A stretch of 10,077 bases of DNA. Source: CALCNS01 sp937897315. GTDB taxonomy: Bacteria > Bacillota > JAAYKD01. Positions 1 to 6,804 of the stretch are shown piece after piece (the stretch's first letter is position 1; every line of letters starts with the position of its first letter). Where the stretch lies: assembly GCA_036744005.1 (NCBI GenBank), contig DAINOJ010000028.1, forward strand, positions 1 through 10,077. Direction: 5' to 3'. The notes under the pieces were generated by a model. The model ran no database searches, was not told where the DNA came from, and saw nothing but the letters and a program-made list of their open reading frames with translations. Made by a program: the position numbers and the translations under genes.

Positions 1-1313
1 AAACTACGAATACTGATATCGATGGTCTGGCCAATCCAAGCACCAAGTACCCCCATATCCAAAAGATATGCAAAGACGTAAATTAAGCCCAAGCGCAAGA
101 TTAAATTGCCAAGAACAGACACCCAAAAGACATATTGGGTATCACCGGCCCCGCGCAAGCCACCAGAATATACAATGTTCAATGCCAATGGAATCTGAGA
201 AAACCCAGCAATCCTCAGAATGGACGACCCCAAGGTCACTACTTCTGGGTCATTGGAGTAAATTCCAATAATCATTCTTGGAATCAACAAAAAGGCCAAT
301 CCAAACAAACCCATGGCGATTCCTGCGACTTTGGCCGCCATATGACCACAAGCATTCGCTCCATCTTCGTCTTTGGCTCCCAAATGTTGCCCCACCAAAG
401 AAGATGCAGACATGGAGAAGCCCAACCCAATCATAAAAGAAACCGATTCAAAATTGGCTACCAAAGAATGACTGGCGTACGCCAAAGTACCCAACCCGGT
501 AATCATACGGGTCATAATCATAGAACTGCCACGCATCACAAACTGCTCACCGGCAGCAGGTAGCCCCACTTTAAGCATTCTGCGCATCAAGTCCCCATCT
601 ACCGTCCAAGGGAAGCGCAAATCCAAATGCAGCTTCGCTTTGTTCGACAAGACAACGCCCAACACCAAGATCCCCCCCACTGCACGGGAAATCGCAGTGG
701 CCAAGGCTGCACCTGCTACCCCCATTTCCGGGAAGACACCAATGCCGTGAATCAACAAATAGTTTAGTACTAAGTTTACAAGATTAGCAATGATGTTGGT
801 AATCATAGGGGTTTTGGTGTCTCCGGCTCCTCGCAATGCTCCATTGAGAATAAAGGAAAGCGTCATAAAGAAAAAGGTACTGCAACTAACTCGCAAGTAC
901 ATACTTCCCATGGTTAGAACTTCATCTCGTGCCCCCATGAGGTGCATAATCGGCTGAGCAAATCCTACCAAAAGCAAGGTAACTATGATACCCAAAACCA
1001 TGGCGATAAAAAAGGATTGCCGTAACGCCATATTCGCTTTATCTCGCTCACGCGCGCCGATGAGCCGAGCCACCAACGCTGTGGTTCCAATGGACACCGC
1101 CGAAAAAATGGCTTGACTAAAAAAAATAGGTGACCCTGGCAAGCTGGCCGAGGCGATGGCTACTTTGCCCAACCGTCCAACCATGGCAACGTCTGCTACA
1201 TTGACCAATGTCATAAGTGAGTTTTCAACAATGACCGGCCATGCCAAACCGAGCACGCGTGCAGCTATGGATCGATCGGGATTTATGTGATGATTGACTT
1301 CTCCTTGAGACAA
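1..1313 (-). CDS. MATE family multidrug/sodium efflux transporter, 3' end cut by window edge
   Basis: Inner-membrane antiporter of the MATE (NorM/DinF-like) family, which exports cationic or other small molecules using Na+ or H+ gradients. The minus strand is open for about 437 codons. It shows the two-fold family repeat: LRGAGDTKTP near residue 160 in the first half and LRGAGDTQ near residue 385 in the second. The N-terminal segment LGLAWPVIVENSLMTLV followed by VADVAMVGRLG is the usual first helix and loop. About 12 hydrophobic helices are expected. Family members are about 450 residues, so only some 10-20 C-terminal residues are missing. The frame is bounded upstream by a TAG. The only starts before the first helix are TTG at 1313, chosen here, GTG at 1256 and a CTG at 1322; no ATG is available. 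A good AAGGAG lies inside the chosen N-terminus (see findings). Family assignment is firm; the substrate is unknown and the start uncertain. Confidence 0.9.
   Translation of the reverse strand, partial: MSQGEVNHHINPDRSIAARVLGLAWPVIVENSLMTLVNVADVAMVGRLGKVAIASASLPGSPIFFSQAIFSAVSIGTTALVARLIGARERDKANMALRQSFFIAMVLGIIVTLLLVGFAQPIMHLMGARDEVLTMGSMYLRVSCSTFFFMTLSFILNGALRGAGDTKTPMITNIIANLVNLVLNYLLIHGIGVFPEMGVAGAALATAISRAVGGILVLGVVLSNKAKLHLDLRFPWTVDGDLMRRMLKVGLPAAGEQFVMRGSSMIMTRMITGLGTLAYASHSLVANFESVSFMIGLGFSMSASSLVGQHLGAKDEDGANACGHMAAKVAGIAMGLFGLAFLLIPRMIIGIYSNDPEVVTLGSSILRIAGFSQIPLALNIVYSGGLRGAGDTQYVFWVSVLGNLILRLGLIYVFAYLLDMGVLGAWIGQTIDISIRS
1301..1306 (-). promoter_or_regulatory. Shine-Dalgarno-like AAGGAG without a matching start codon
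   Basis: The minus strand reads AAGGAG at 1306-1301, an excellent ribosome site just upstream of the MATE helix 1 region. The following in-frame codons are GTC, AAT, CAT, CAC and ATA, so no ATG, GTG or TTG sits 5-12 bases downstream. Either it is a chance match inside the coding region (start TTG 1313), or a start codon has been lost by mutation or sequence error. Confidence 0.4.
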
Positions 1314-1363
1314 AAAAATCAGCTACTTTCTTGTAATTTGCTTCGTTTCACTAAATAACCGGC

Positions 1364-1396
1364 ACAAAAATGCCCCGCTCACAGTCGTGGACGGGG
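1364..1396 (-). terminator. Intrinsic terminator after the small membrane gene
   Basis: The arms CCCCG (1373-1377) and CGGGG (1392-1396) pair. After one mismatch a further four-pair stem follows (TCAC 1379-1382 with GTGG 1387-1390, one of them G-T), around a 4-base loop. Read on the minus strand, the stem is followed by CA and then TTTTT (1370-1366), the layout of a Rho-independent terminator. It lies 15 bases past the stop of the small gene at 1411 and before the MATE gene, so the MATE gene probably needs its own promoter or relies on readthrough. No T-run follows on the plus strand. Confidence 0.75.
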
Positions 1397-1410
1397 ATTC
1401 TAAGAATCAT

Positions 1411-1761
1411 CTAGAAGCCGCCTAAAAATGCTAAAAAAGCGAGGACCGCAATCAGAATCCCCATATTTCGAGCAGCCTTGCGTTTGGCTGCTTCTTTCTC
1501 GGTTTTCGTCATCCAAAAGAAGAGCATTGCAGTCACGCCATAAGAGAACACCGGGTTTAGCTCAGTCCGAACCACAATTTGGATAATGCTTAAAGCACTG
1601 ATCACATACGCGTAAATGGTTAGTTGCTTTTTACGAACCTGATATCCTTCCGGATCATTGCCTGTTAGTTTCTCTTCAAATTGATTGACCCCGAAGATAA
1701 TCACTCCACTAAACACTAGCCAGATGACGGCATTCCAGGGAATCTCTGTCCAAGAAATCAT
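1411..1761 (-). CDS. Small four-helix membrane protein, function unknown
   Basis: A 116-residue protein that I do not recognise. Hydrophobic segments are visible at about residues 9-25, 47-64, 70-85 and 100-116, so it is very probably an integral membrane protein. A charged loop (about 29-46) lies between helices 1 and 2, and a Lys/Glu/Ala-rich stretch (about 86-99) between helices 3 and 4. The start was set at ATG 1761 because GAGGAGG (1768-1774) sits 6 bases upstream; the open frame continues 12 codons further up to another ATG that has no comparable ribosome site. It is divergent from ackA and ends before its own terminator, so it looks monocistronic. No catalytic motif is evident. A transport accessory or a lineage-specific membrane protein are both possible. 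Confidence 0.8.
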   Translation of the reverse strand: MISWTEIPWNAVIWLVFSGVIIFGVNQFEEKLTGNDPEGYQVRKKQLTIYAYVISALSIIQIVVRTELNPVFSYGVTAMLFFWMTKTEKEAAKRKAARNMGILIAVLAFLAFLGGF

Positions 1762-1776
1762 GATGTTCCTCCTCAA

Positions 1777-1805
1777 AAGGGAAACTGCATAAACCACTTT
1801 CCCTT
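1777..1805 (-). promoter_or_regulatory. Inverted repeat in the 5' leader of the small membrane gene
   Basis: AAGGGAAA (1777-1784) and TTTCCCTT (1798-1805) form a perfect 8-pair stem with a 13-base loop. In the minus-strand transcript the stem ends directly before the GAGGAGG ribosome site, where it could affect ribosome access. It could also be a protein-binding site or chance. Confidence 0.35.
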
Positions 1806-1909
1806 AATTGTTCATTCGATTTTTATCTATTGCAGATGAAGCGTTATATATTTTGCCCTTGTCACAGCAGATTCCTTCTTTTCTCCCCATATCTTTTCCA
1901 GGAATCCTC

Positions 1910-1938
1910 TTTACCGAAGAACCGTTCAAGGGTATAAT
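1910..1938 (+). promoter_or_regulatory. Sigma-70/SigA promoter of ackA
   Basis: A perfect -10 TATAAT lies at 1933-1938. A -35 TTTACC (1910-1915, four of six matches to TTGACA) lies 17 bases upstream. The expected transcript start near 1945 gives a short leader of about 30 bases to the ackA start. The remainder of the gap to the divergent gene shows no clear operator or riboswitch. Confidence 0.75.
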
Positions 1939-1961
1939 AGAAATATAGCACAAATTCACAT

Positions 1962-1967
1962 AGGAGG
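1962..1967 (+). promoter_or_regulatory. ackA ribosome binding site (sets the start)
   Basis: AGGAGG at 1962-1967 is 8 bases from ATG 1976 but only 2 bases from the in-frame ATG at 1970. The spacing selects 1976, which also gives the usual acetate kinase N-terminus beginning just before VLVLNCGSSS. Confidence 0.85.
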
Positions 1968-1975
1968 GTATGTTC

Positions 1976-3175
1976 ATGATTGTTTTAGTTCTTAACTGCG
2001 GTAGTTCCTCTTTGAAATATCAATTGTTTGATATGTCCAACGAATCGGTTATGGCAAAAGGTCGTGTTGAGCGTATAGGTATTGAAGGTTCTTTCCTGGC
2101 ACATCAAGGGAAAGGTGACGAAGTAGAAGTAAAAACCAATATGCCGGATCACACTGTTGCCATTAAAAATGTCTTAAACATGCTAATCGATGCGAACAAT
2201 GGTGTGATTGATTCCTTCGATCAAATTGGTGCCGTTGGTCATCGTGTCGTTCATGGTGGTGAAGATTTCTCCGGTTCGGTTTTAATTACCGACGCGGTCA
2301 AAGATGCCTTAACACGCAACATTGAATTAGCCCCATTACACAATCCCCCCAACCTGATGGGTATTGCTGCTGTAGAAGCCAATATACCTGGCGTACCCAA
2401 TGTGGGCGTATTCGACACCGCTTTCCATGCAACCATGCCGAAACATGCTTATTTATACGGACTACCCTATAGCCTTTATGAAAAGTACAAAATTCGTCGT
2501 TATGGATTCCATGGCACTTCTCACAAGTTCGTTTCCGAGCGTTGTGCCAAACTCATGGATAAACCCGCATCTGAGCTGAAAATCATCACCGCTCACTTAG
2601 GTAATGGTTCCTCTATTACCGCTGTCAAGAATGGCAAATCCTATGACACCACGATGGGTTTCACTCCTTTAGAAGGTGTGATGATGGGTACCCGCAGTGG
2701 CGACTTCGACCCAGCAATTGTAGGATACTTAATGCAAAAAGAAAACTTAAATTTCAACCAATTCAATGACTTGGTCAACAAAAAGTCTGGTGTCTTTGGT
2801 ATTTCCGGTGTTTCCAGCGATATGCGTGATATTGAAAATGCCGCCAAAGAAGGCAACGAGCGTGCTGCTTTGAGTCTGCAAATGTTTGAATACAAAGTCC
2901 GTAAATACATTGGTGCTTACATTGCTGCTATGGAAGGTGTCGATGCCATTGTTTTCACCGCGGGTATCGGAGAAAACGATTCTGTATTACGAAGCAATGT
3001 CTGCAAACATTTGAAATGGTTGGGTATTGAGATTGATGAAGAACTCAACAAAAACCGTAAAATCAAAGAAAAAGAACTGACGATACCCAGTTCAAAAGTT
3101 CGGGTTTTCGTGATTCCCACCAACGAAGAGTTGGGTATCGCCAAAGATACATTCAGTATTGTCAGTAGTCTCTAA
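1976..3175 (+). CDS. ackA: Acetate kinase
   Basis: Cytosolic acetate kinase, which interconverts acetyl phosphate plus ADP with acetate plus ATP. It makes ATP in fermentation, normally together with phosphotransacetylase. At 399 residues it has the family length. Visible motifs are NCGSSSLKY (N7), VGHRVVHGG (R90), VFDTAFH (D147), RYGFHGTSH (H179), HLGNGSS (208-213), MGTRSGDFDP (R240), FTAGIGEN (327-334) and PTNEEL (E384). These match the substrate, phosphate and Mg2+ contacts known from archaeal and bacterial acetate kinases, so the protein should be active. It is transcribed alone from its own promoter and ends at a strong terminator; pta is not in this window. The upstream in-frame ATG at 1970 was rejected because of ribosome-site spacing. 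Confidence 0.98.
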   Translation: MIVLVLNCGSSSLKYQLFDMSNESVMAKGRVERIGIEGSFLAHQGKGDEVEVKTNMPDHTVAIKNVLNMLIDANNGVIDSFDQIGAVGHRVVHGGEDFSGSVLITDAVKDALTRNIELAPLHNPPNLMGIAAVEANIPGVPNVGVFDTAFHATMPKHAYLYGLPYSLYEKYKIRRYGFHGTSHKFVSERCAKLMDKPASELKIITAHLGNGSSITAVKNGKSYDTTMGFTPLEGVMMGTRSGDFDPAIVGYLMQKENLNFNQFNDLVNKKSGVFGISGVSSDMRDIENAAKEGNERAALSLQMFEYKVRKYIGAYIAAMEGVDAIVFTAGIGENDSVLRSNVCKHLKWLGIEIDEELNKNRKIKEKELTIPSSKVRVFVIPTNEELGIAKDTFSIVSSL

Positions 3176-3185
3176 ACGAATCTGC

Positions 3186-3234
3186 AAAACGGTTCTTTCG
3201 GTAGATGTTATGCTACCGAAAGAACCGTTTTTTT
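3186..3234. terminator. Strong intrinsic terminator between convergent ackA and the rapZ operon
   Basis: A perfect 19-pair stem (3186-3204 with 3213-3231) with an 8-base loop is followed on the plus strand by a T-run (3228-3234), 10 bases after the ackA stop. On the minus strand it is followed by only four T, so it may also end the convergent operon, whose last stop codon (3233-3235) overlaps the T-run. It is the only terminator-like structure seen for that operon. Confidence 0.92.
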
Positions 3235-3556
3235 ATAAACCAATAAACTCTAACAGCCCTCGAATTAAAATTAGCACTGCGGTCAAATAATAGATTGCAG
3301 TGGCTACTTGTCTAGAAGCCTTCCCTGCCATGAGGAATAAGAAAATCCCTGCAAACAAGCGAATCAACAACGGAATCATTTCTGCCATGGGTGCAACGAT
3401 AAAATCGACAATGCCCAGCAAACAAAACACCGTTCCAGCCAGTAATTGCTGTCTTCTTTGGGCAATTGGAATCGCTTTCCCCGATTCATCGTCAGAAAAA
3501 CGGTACCACAGATAAAAGTAACTTACTCCAACTAGGAACAAAAGCAATGAAGTCAT
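3233..3556 (-). CDS. Small four-helix membrane protein, last gene of the rapZ operon
   Basis: A 107-residue hydrophobic protein that I do not recognise. Membrane segments are visible at about residues 3-18, 38-56, 61-78 and 84-106, with one polar loop (about 19-37, containing SDDESG and QRRQQ). The start ATG 3556 has AGGAG six bases upstream (rc GGAGATGCT). This ribosome site overlaps the stop codon of the peptidase gene, and the genes are 9 bases apart, so translation is probably coupled. Its place at the end of an envelope-related operon hints at a membrane role, but no function can be assigned. It is similar in size and helix number to the protein at 1411-1761, without obvious sequence similarity. 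Confidence 0.8.
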   Translation of the reverse strand: MTSLLLFLVGVSYFYLWYRFSDDESGKAIPIAQRRQQLLAGTVFCLLGIVDFIVAPMAEMIPLLIRLFAGIFLFLMAGKASRQVATAIYYLTAVLILIRGLLEFIGL

Positions 3557-3565
3557 AGCATCTCC

Positions 3566-4654
3566 TTAACCCAACACGATTAATTCACGAGGATACCCGG
3601 TGAGAATGCGTACTCCGCCCGGTACCATAACGGCATCATCTTCAATACGCACTCCGCCCAATCCCGGTACGTAGATACCTGGCTCGATCGTAAATACATT
3701 TCCGACTTCAAAAGGAACCCGATTGCCTTTGACCACATAGGGTTCTTCGTGAGTTTCTAGTCCCAAACCATGCCCTGTGCGGTGTATAAAATACTCACCA
3801 TAACCAGCTTCGGTAATCTTGTCTCGAGCCAAGGCATCCAGCTCTTCCCCGGTCATTCCGGGTTTGCTGTGAGTACGAGCAAATGCTTGAGCATGAAGGA
3901 CTGTTTCATAGACCCTCTTCATCTCTGGGGACAGCTCTCCAATGGCAAACGTTCTGGTGATATCAGCTGTATATCCAGAATATTTCGCCACAATATCTAA
4001 AATCACGGTCTCGCCATTGGTTAACTCTTTATCGGAAGTAATCGCATGAGGTAAGCAGCCTCTTTCGCCGGATATAACACTGCCACCACCACTGCCACCA
4101 AACTGCCGAATGGTTCTCTCCAAAAGGCCAGCCACTTCCGATTCCTTCACTCCTGGTTTCATCATAGCTTGAGCTGCTTTAAGAGCTTCTTCCACACAAA
4201 TAACTGCTTTTTCTATGAGAGCAATCTCCTCTTCGTCTTTAACAGTTCTCATTTGATTTAAGATATCATCTAGTGGTCGTATCGTCACCTTCTGTTGAAG
4301 TGCTTGTAAAATCAAATCCCATTCCAACAAACGAGTCGCTCGATACTCACAGCCAATTGTGGTTTCCGATAACCCACTGTCTGCAAACGCTTGTCTCGCT
4401 GCGCCCATAGGGCCTTCTTCATCTGACCAAGGGTAGGTTTTCTCAATACCAGTAATCCGTTTAATCTTCTCAGCTTCCAGTTTTGGACAAATCACAAAGG
4501 GTTCGCCTGAAACCGGATACACCGTCATGGTAATTCGCTCGCTCAAGTGCATGGTCAAACCAGTCAGATAAAAGAAATTTGGTCCAGGTACGATGACCGC
4601 GGCATCCAAACCCGCTGCCATCATTTTGTGCTTCATGGTCTCAATTCGATTCAT
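3566..4654 (-). CDS. M24 family Xaa-Pro peptidase (PepQ/YpdF-like aminopeptidase P fold)
   Basis: Cytosolic metallopeptidase of the pita-bread fold, expected to cleave the bond before proline in Xaa-Pro peptides with two Mn2+ or Co2+ ions. With ATG 4654 it is 362 residues. The N-terminal creatinase-like domain covers about 1-135 and the catalytic domain about 140-362. All five metal ligands are in place: D220, D231 (YTADITRTF), H295 (RTGHGLGLETHEEP), E324 (TIEPGIY) and E338 (RIEDDAVM). H203 (LPHA) matches the usual extra active-site histidine, so it should be active. The frame can be extended to a TTG at 4681, but ATG 4654 has GAAGGGGG 8 bases upstream. It lies 27 bases after lgt. Whether it acts on dipeptides or longer peptides cannot be told. 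Confidence 0.93.
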   Translation of the reverse strand: MNRIETMKHKMMAAGLDAAVIVPGPNFFYLTGLTMHLSERITMTVYPVSGEPFVICPKLEAEKIKRITGIEKTYPWSDEEGPMGAARQAFADSGLSETTIGCEYRATRLLEWDLILQALQQKVTIRPLDDILNQMRTVKDEEEIALIEKAVICVEEALKAAQAMMKPGVKESEVAGLLERTIRQFGGSGGGSVISGERGCLPHAITSDKELTNGETVILDIVAKYSGYTADITRTFAIGELSPEMKRVYETVLHAQAFARTHSKPGMTGEELDALARDKITEAGYGEYFIHRTGHGLGLETHEEPYVVKGNRVPFEVGNVFTIEPGIYVPGLGGVRIEDDAVMVPGGVRILTGYPRELIVLG

Positions 4655-4681
4655 ACATCCAGCCCCCTTCATTCTAGGCAA

Positions 4682-5437
4682 TTATTCTTTCACGCTTTCG
4701 CGAGGTTTCACTTTCATCACATACAAAAGTACGCCCAGTGCAATCAACAGAACGCTAAACACTTGCGCCGCTTTAAATGGACCAAACCATTCACTGTCTG
4801 TACGAATCGCTTCGATGAAAAAACGTCCCACAGAATATAAGACCATATAAAATGCGGTTGCCCATCCGGTTGGCTTCTTCATTCTCCATAATACCCAGTA
4901 GAGTACAAGGAACAACAACAAGTCCCAAATCGATTCATATAAGAAAGTCGGATGAACTTTCTGCCCTTGAATCAACATACCCCATGGCAAGTCGGTGACA
5001 CTGCCATAGGCTTCCTGGTTAAAGTAATTTCCCCAGCGACCTATGGCCTGTGCCAAAGCCAATGCAGGCATAGCAATATCAAGATAAGGCCAGAAATCAA
5101 TTTTCTTTATGCGAAAATACAGATACGCAGCTAAAACACCGGCAAACAACCCTCCATGAATGGCTAACCCGCCTTCCCATATGCGAAACGTCTCTGACAG
5201 TCGCGACCCGTAATAATCCCAATGAAACACCACATAATATAGTCTTGCTCCCAAGATTCCGCTGGGAACCGCCCAAAGTACAGCATCTAGCATGGCATCC
5301 TCGTTTAAACCGAAGCGCTTAATCAAGCGTAACCCGACCCAAATAGCCATGAGCATCCCCAAGCCAATGAGAACACCATACCACCGGATGTTAAGAAGTG
5401 GGCTTTGAAAAAAATAAGGACTGGAAGGTACAGGCAT
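4682..5437 (-). CDS. lgt: Prolipoprotein diacylglyceryl transferase
   Basis: Integral membrane enzyme that transfers diacylglycerol from phosphatidylglycerol to the lipobox cysteine of prelipoproteins, the first step of lipoprotein maturation. The 251-residue length is normal, with about seven hydrophobic segments. Signature GRWGNYFNQEAYG is at 133-145. Other family blocks are GARLYYVVF (63-71), GGLAIHGGL (89-97, with the conserved histidine of the HGG motif), HPTFLYES (162-169) and GRFFIEAIRTDS (204-215). The start ATG 5437 is preceded by GAGAGGAG 7 bases upstream. It is the third gene of the operon, 29 bases after yvcK. In Bacillus lgt sits beside hprK, so its place directly behind yvcK is a difference in gene order. 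No internal promoter or terminator is evident. Confidence 0.97.
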   Translation of the reverse strand: MPVPSSPYFFQSPLLNIRWYGVLIGLGMLMAIWVGLRLIKRFGLNEDAMLDAVLWAVPSGILGARLYYVVFHWDYYGSRLSETFRIWEGGLAIHGGLFAGVLAAYLYFRIKKIDFWPYLDIAMPALALAQAIGRWGNYFNQEAYGSVTDLPWGMLIQGQKVHPTFLYESIWDLLLFLVLYWVLWRMKKPTGWATAFYMVLYSVGRFFIEAIRTDSEWFGPFKAAQVFSVLLIALGVLLYVMKVKPRESVKE

Positions 5438-5466
5438 AGAAAAACTCCTCTCAAAGTTGAGGTTGA

Positions 5467-6804
5467 TTACGATAATTGCTTTTCCTTTTGTAAGGAATCT
5501 ACTAAATCTCTTCGTTGCTGCAACGTCAATTTCTCAGCAAGAATCAACTCAATAATATCTTTCGCCAATCGCTCTTCGTCGTGACGAACATAGTTTTGGT
5601 ATTTTACATAATTGTTTTCAATGACTTTAACGCCCATTTTCTGAATCCGTGCACTGTCGTTCTCGACCGCTTCTCCCCCGCTTTGAGAATAACGCTCCAG
5701 CCACTCCACCGCAACATCACCCGAGTTGACAAAAGCATAATCCAGGCTCCCCTTACTGAGATACTCATTCAATATCGCCACATGCTGAGAAGCCGTTAAA
5801 TGATCGGTCTCACCCGGCTGACACATCACATTGACCACATAAAGACTAATAGCCGGGCTTTTTGCAATGGCCTCTGCAACTCCATTGACCAATAAATTCG
5901 GGATGATGCTGGTGTATAGGCTTCCCGGTCCTAGAACAATGGCATCGGCCTCTGCGATGGCTTTCAGAACTTCTGGCATCGGTTGTGATGTAGGCGGCTC
6001 TAATCGAACTTGGCAAATCGGCGCGTGGGCATGCCCAATATTGGATTCTCCCACGATCATTTCACCCAAACAGGTTTCGGCGATGAGCGTAACCCTTTCT
6101 AAAGTAGAAGGAAAAACTTCGCCCACCACTGATAAAACCTTTGAGGTTTCCTGAATGGCTTTCTCAAAGTTTCCATCGTTGACCGCCGTCATCGCTGTCA
6201 AGAATAAATTACCAAAGTTATGCCCTTTCAAGCGACCTTCCTCAAATCGGTAATTGAACAAGCGTTGTAAACTAGGTTCTGTATTCGCCATAGCCAAGAT
6301 GCAATTACGAATATCACCGGGAGGTAACGCACCCATCTCTTCACGCAACATTCCCGAGGAACCTCCATCATCAGCCACAGTGACCACCGCCGTCAGATTC
6401 CCGGTATACAATTTCAAACCACGCAACAAAACCGATAAACCCGAACCCCCACCAATCACTACCAGTTTCGGACCTCTTCGCTGCTTGCGCTTTTGGTAAA
6501 ACAAATCTGCTAAATGCGGAGTGGCATCGGGTAATAAGGTTCGCTTCATCGCAACCAGTAAGCGATTGAAGCCCACCGTTGTTAGTATCCCACCCAGAAT
6601 AAACAGAAGAATCCCCAAAAACTGACCCCAACGTGACCCGGTCAATTTGAATAGCATCTCCTGCATATACATATTGAGAAATTGAATATCTCGACCAAAC
6701 AAAAAATAAACCCCAATTCCCAACAGAACCGCTCCTGCCAACAAGAGAATTAGCCACCGTTTGATTTTCATCCCCGGCAGAAACCAACGCCACCAGCGAC
6801 TCAT
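5467..6804 (-). CDS. yvcK: YvcK/GlmR, UDP-GlcNAc-binding gluconeogenesis and cell-wall factor, with N-terminal membrane domain
   Basis: A CofD-like Rossmann-fold protein. In Bacillus, YvcK (GlmR) binds UDP-N-acetylglucosamine and promotes flow of carbon into amino-sugar and peptidoglycan precursors. Visible blocks are VIGGGSG (116-122), VTVADDGGSSG (141-151), PPGDIRN (161-167), GHNFGNL (194-200), GPGSLYTS (292-299) and MCQPGET (327-333). Residues about 17-36 and 60-79 are two hydrophobic helices that the 317-residue B. subtilis protein lacks, making this 445-residue form membrane-anchored. The start ATG 6804 overlaps the rapZ stop by 4 bp (ATGA), which implies translational coupling. A second ATG 11 codons downstream lacks proper spacing. 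Family identity is very firm; the anchoring is inferred from hydrophobicity. Confidence 0.96.
   Translation of the reverse strand: MSRWWRWFLPGMKIKRWLILLLAGAVLLGIGVYFLFGRDIQFLNMYMQEMLFKLTGSRWGQFLGILLFILGGILTTVGFNRLLVAMKRTLLPDATPHLADLFYQKRKQRRGPKLVVIGGGSGLSVLLRGLKLYTGNLTAVVTVADDGGSSGMLREEMGALPPGDIRNCILAMANTEPSLQRLFNYRFEEGRLKGHNFGNLFLTAMTAVNDGNFEKAIQETSKVLSVVGEVFPSTLERVTLIAETCLGEMIVGESNIGHAHAPICQVRLEPPTSQPMPEVLKAIAEADAIVLGPGSLYTSIIPNLLVNGVAEAIAKSPAISLYVVNVMCQPGETDHLTASQHVAILNEYLSKGSLDYAFVNSGDVAVEWLERYSQSGGEAVENDSARIQKMGVKVIENNYVKYQNYVRHDEERLAKDIIELILAEKLTLQQRRDLVDSLQKEKQLS

Noticed and set aside
68..563. Plus-strand open frames with apparent ATG starts
   Set aside because: They lie opposite the MATE gene, have no ribosome sites and give low-complexity His/Gln/Arg-rich translations typical of antisense frames.
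1798..1930. Possible riboswitch or clear minus-strand promoter in the ackA upstream gap
   Set aside because: No long conserved-looking fold is visible. TATATA at about 1847-1852 (minus strand) could be a -10, but no matching -35 could be found, so it was not called.
2251..3144. Minus-strand open frames opposite ackA
   Set aside because: ackA is fully supported by motifs and length; these frames lack ribosome sites and family features.
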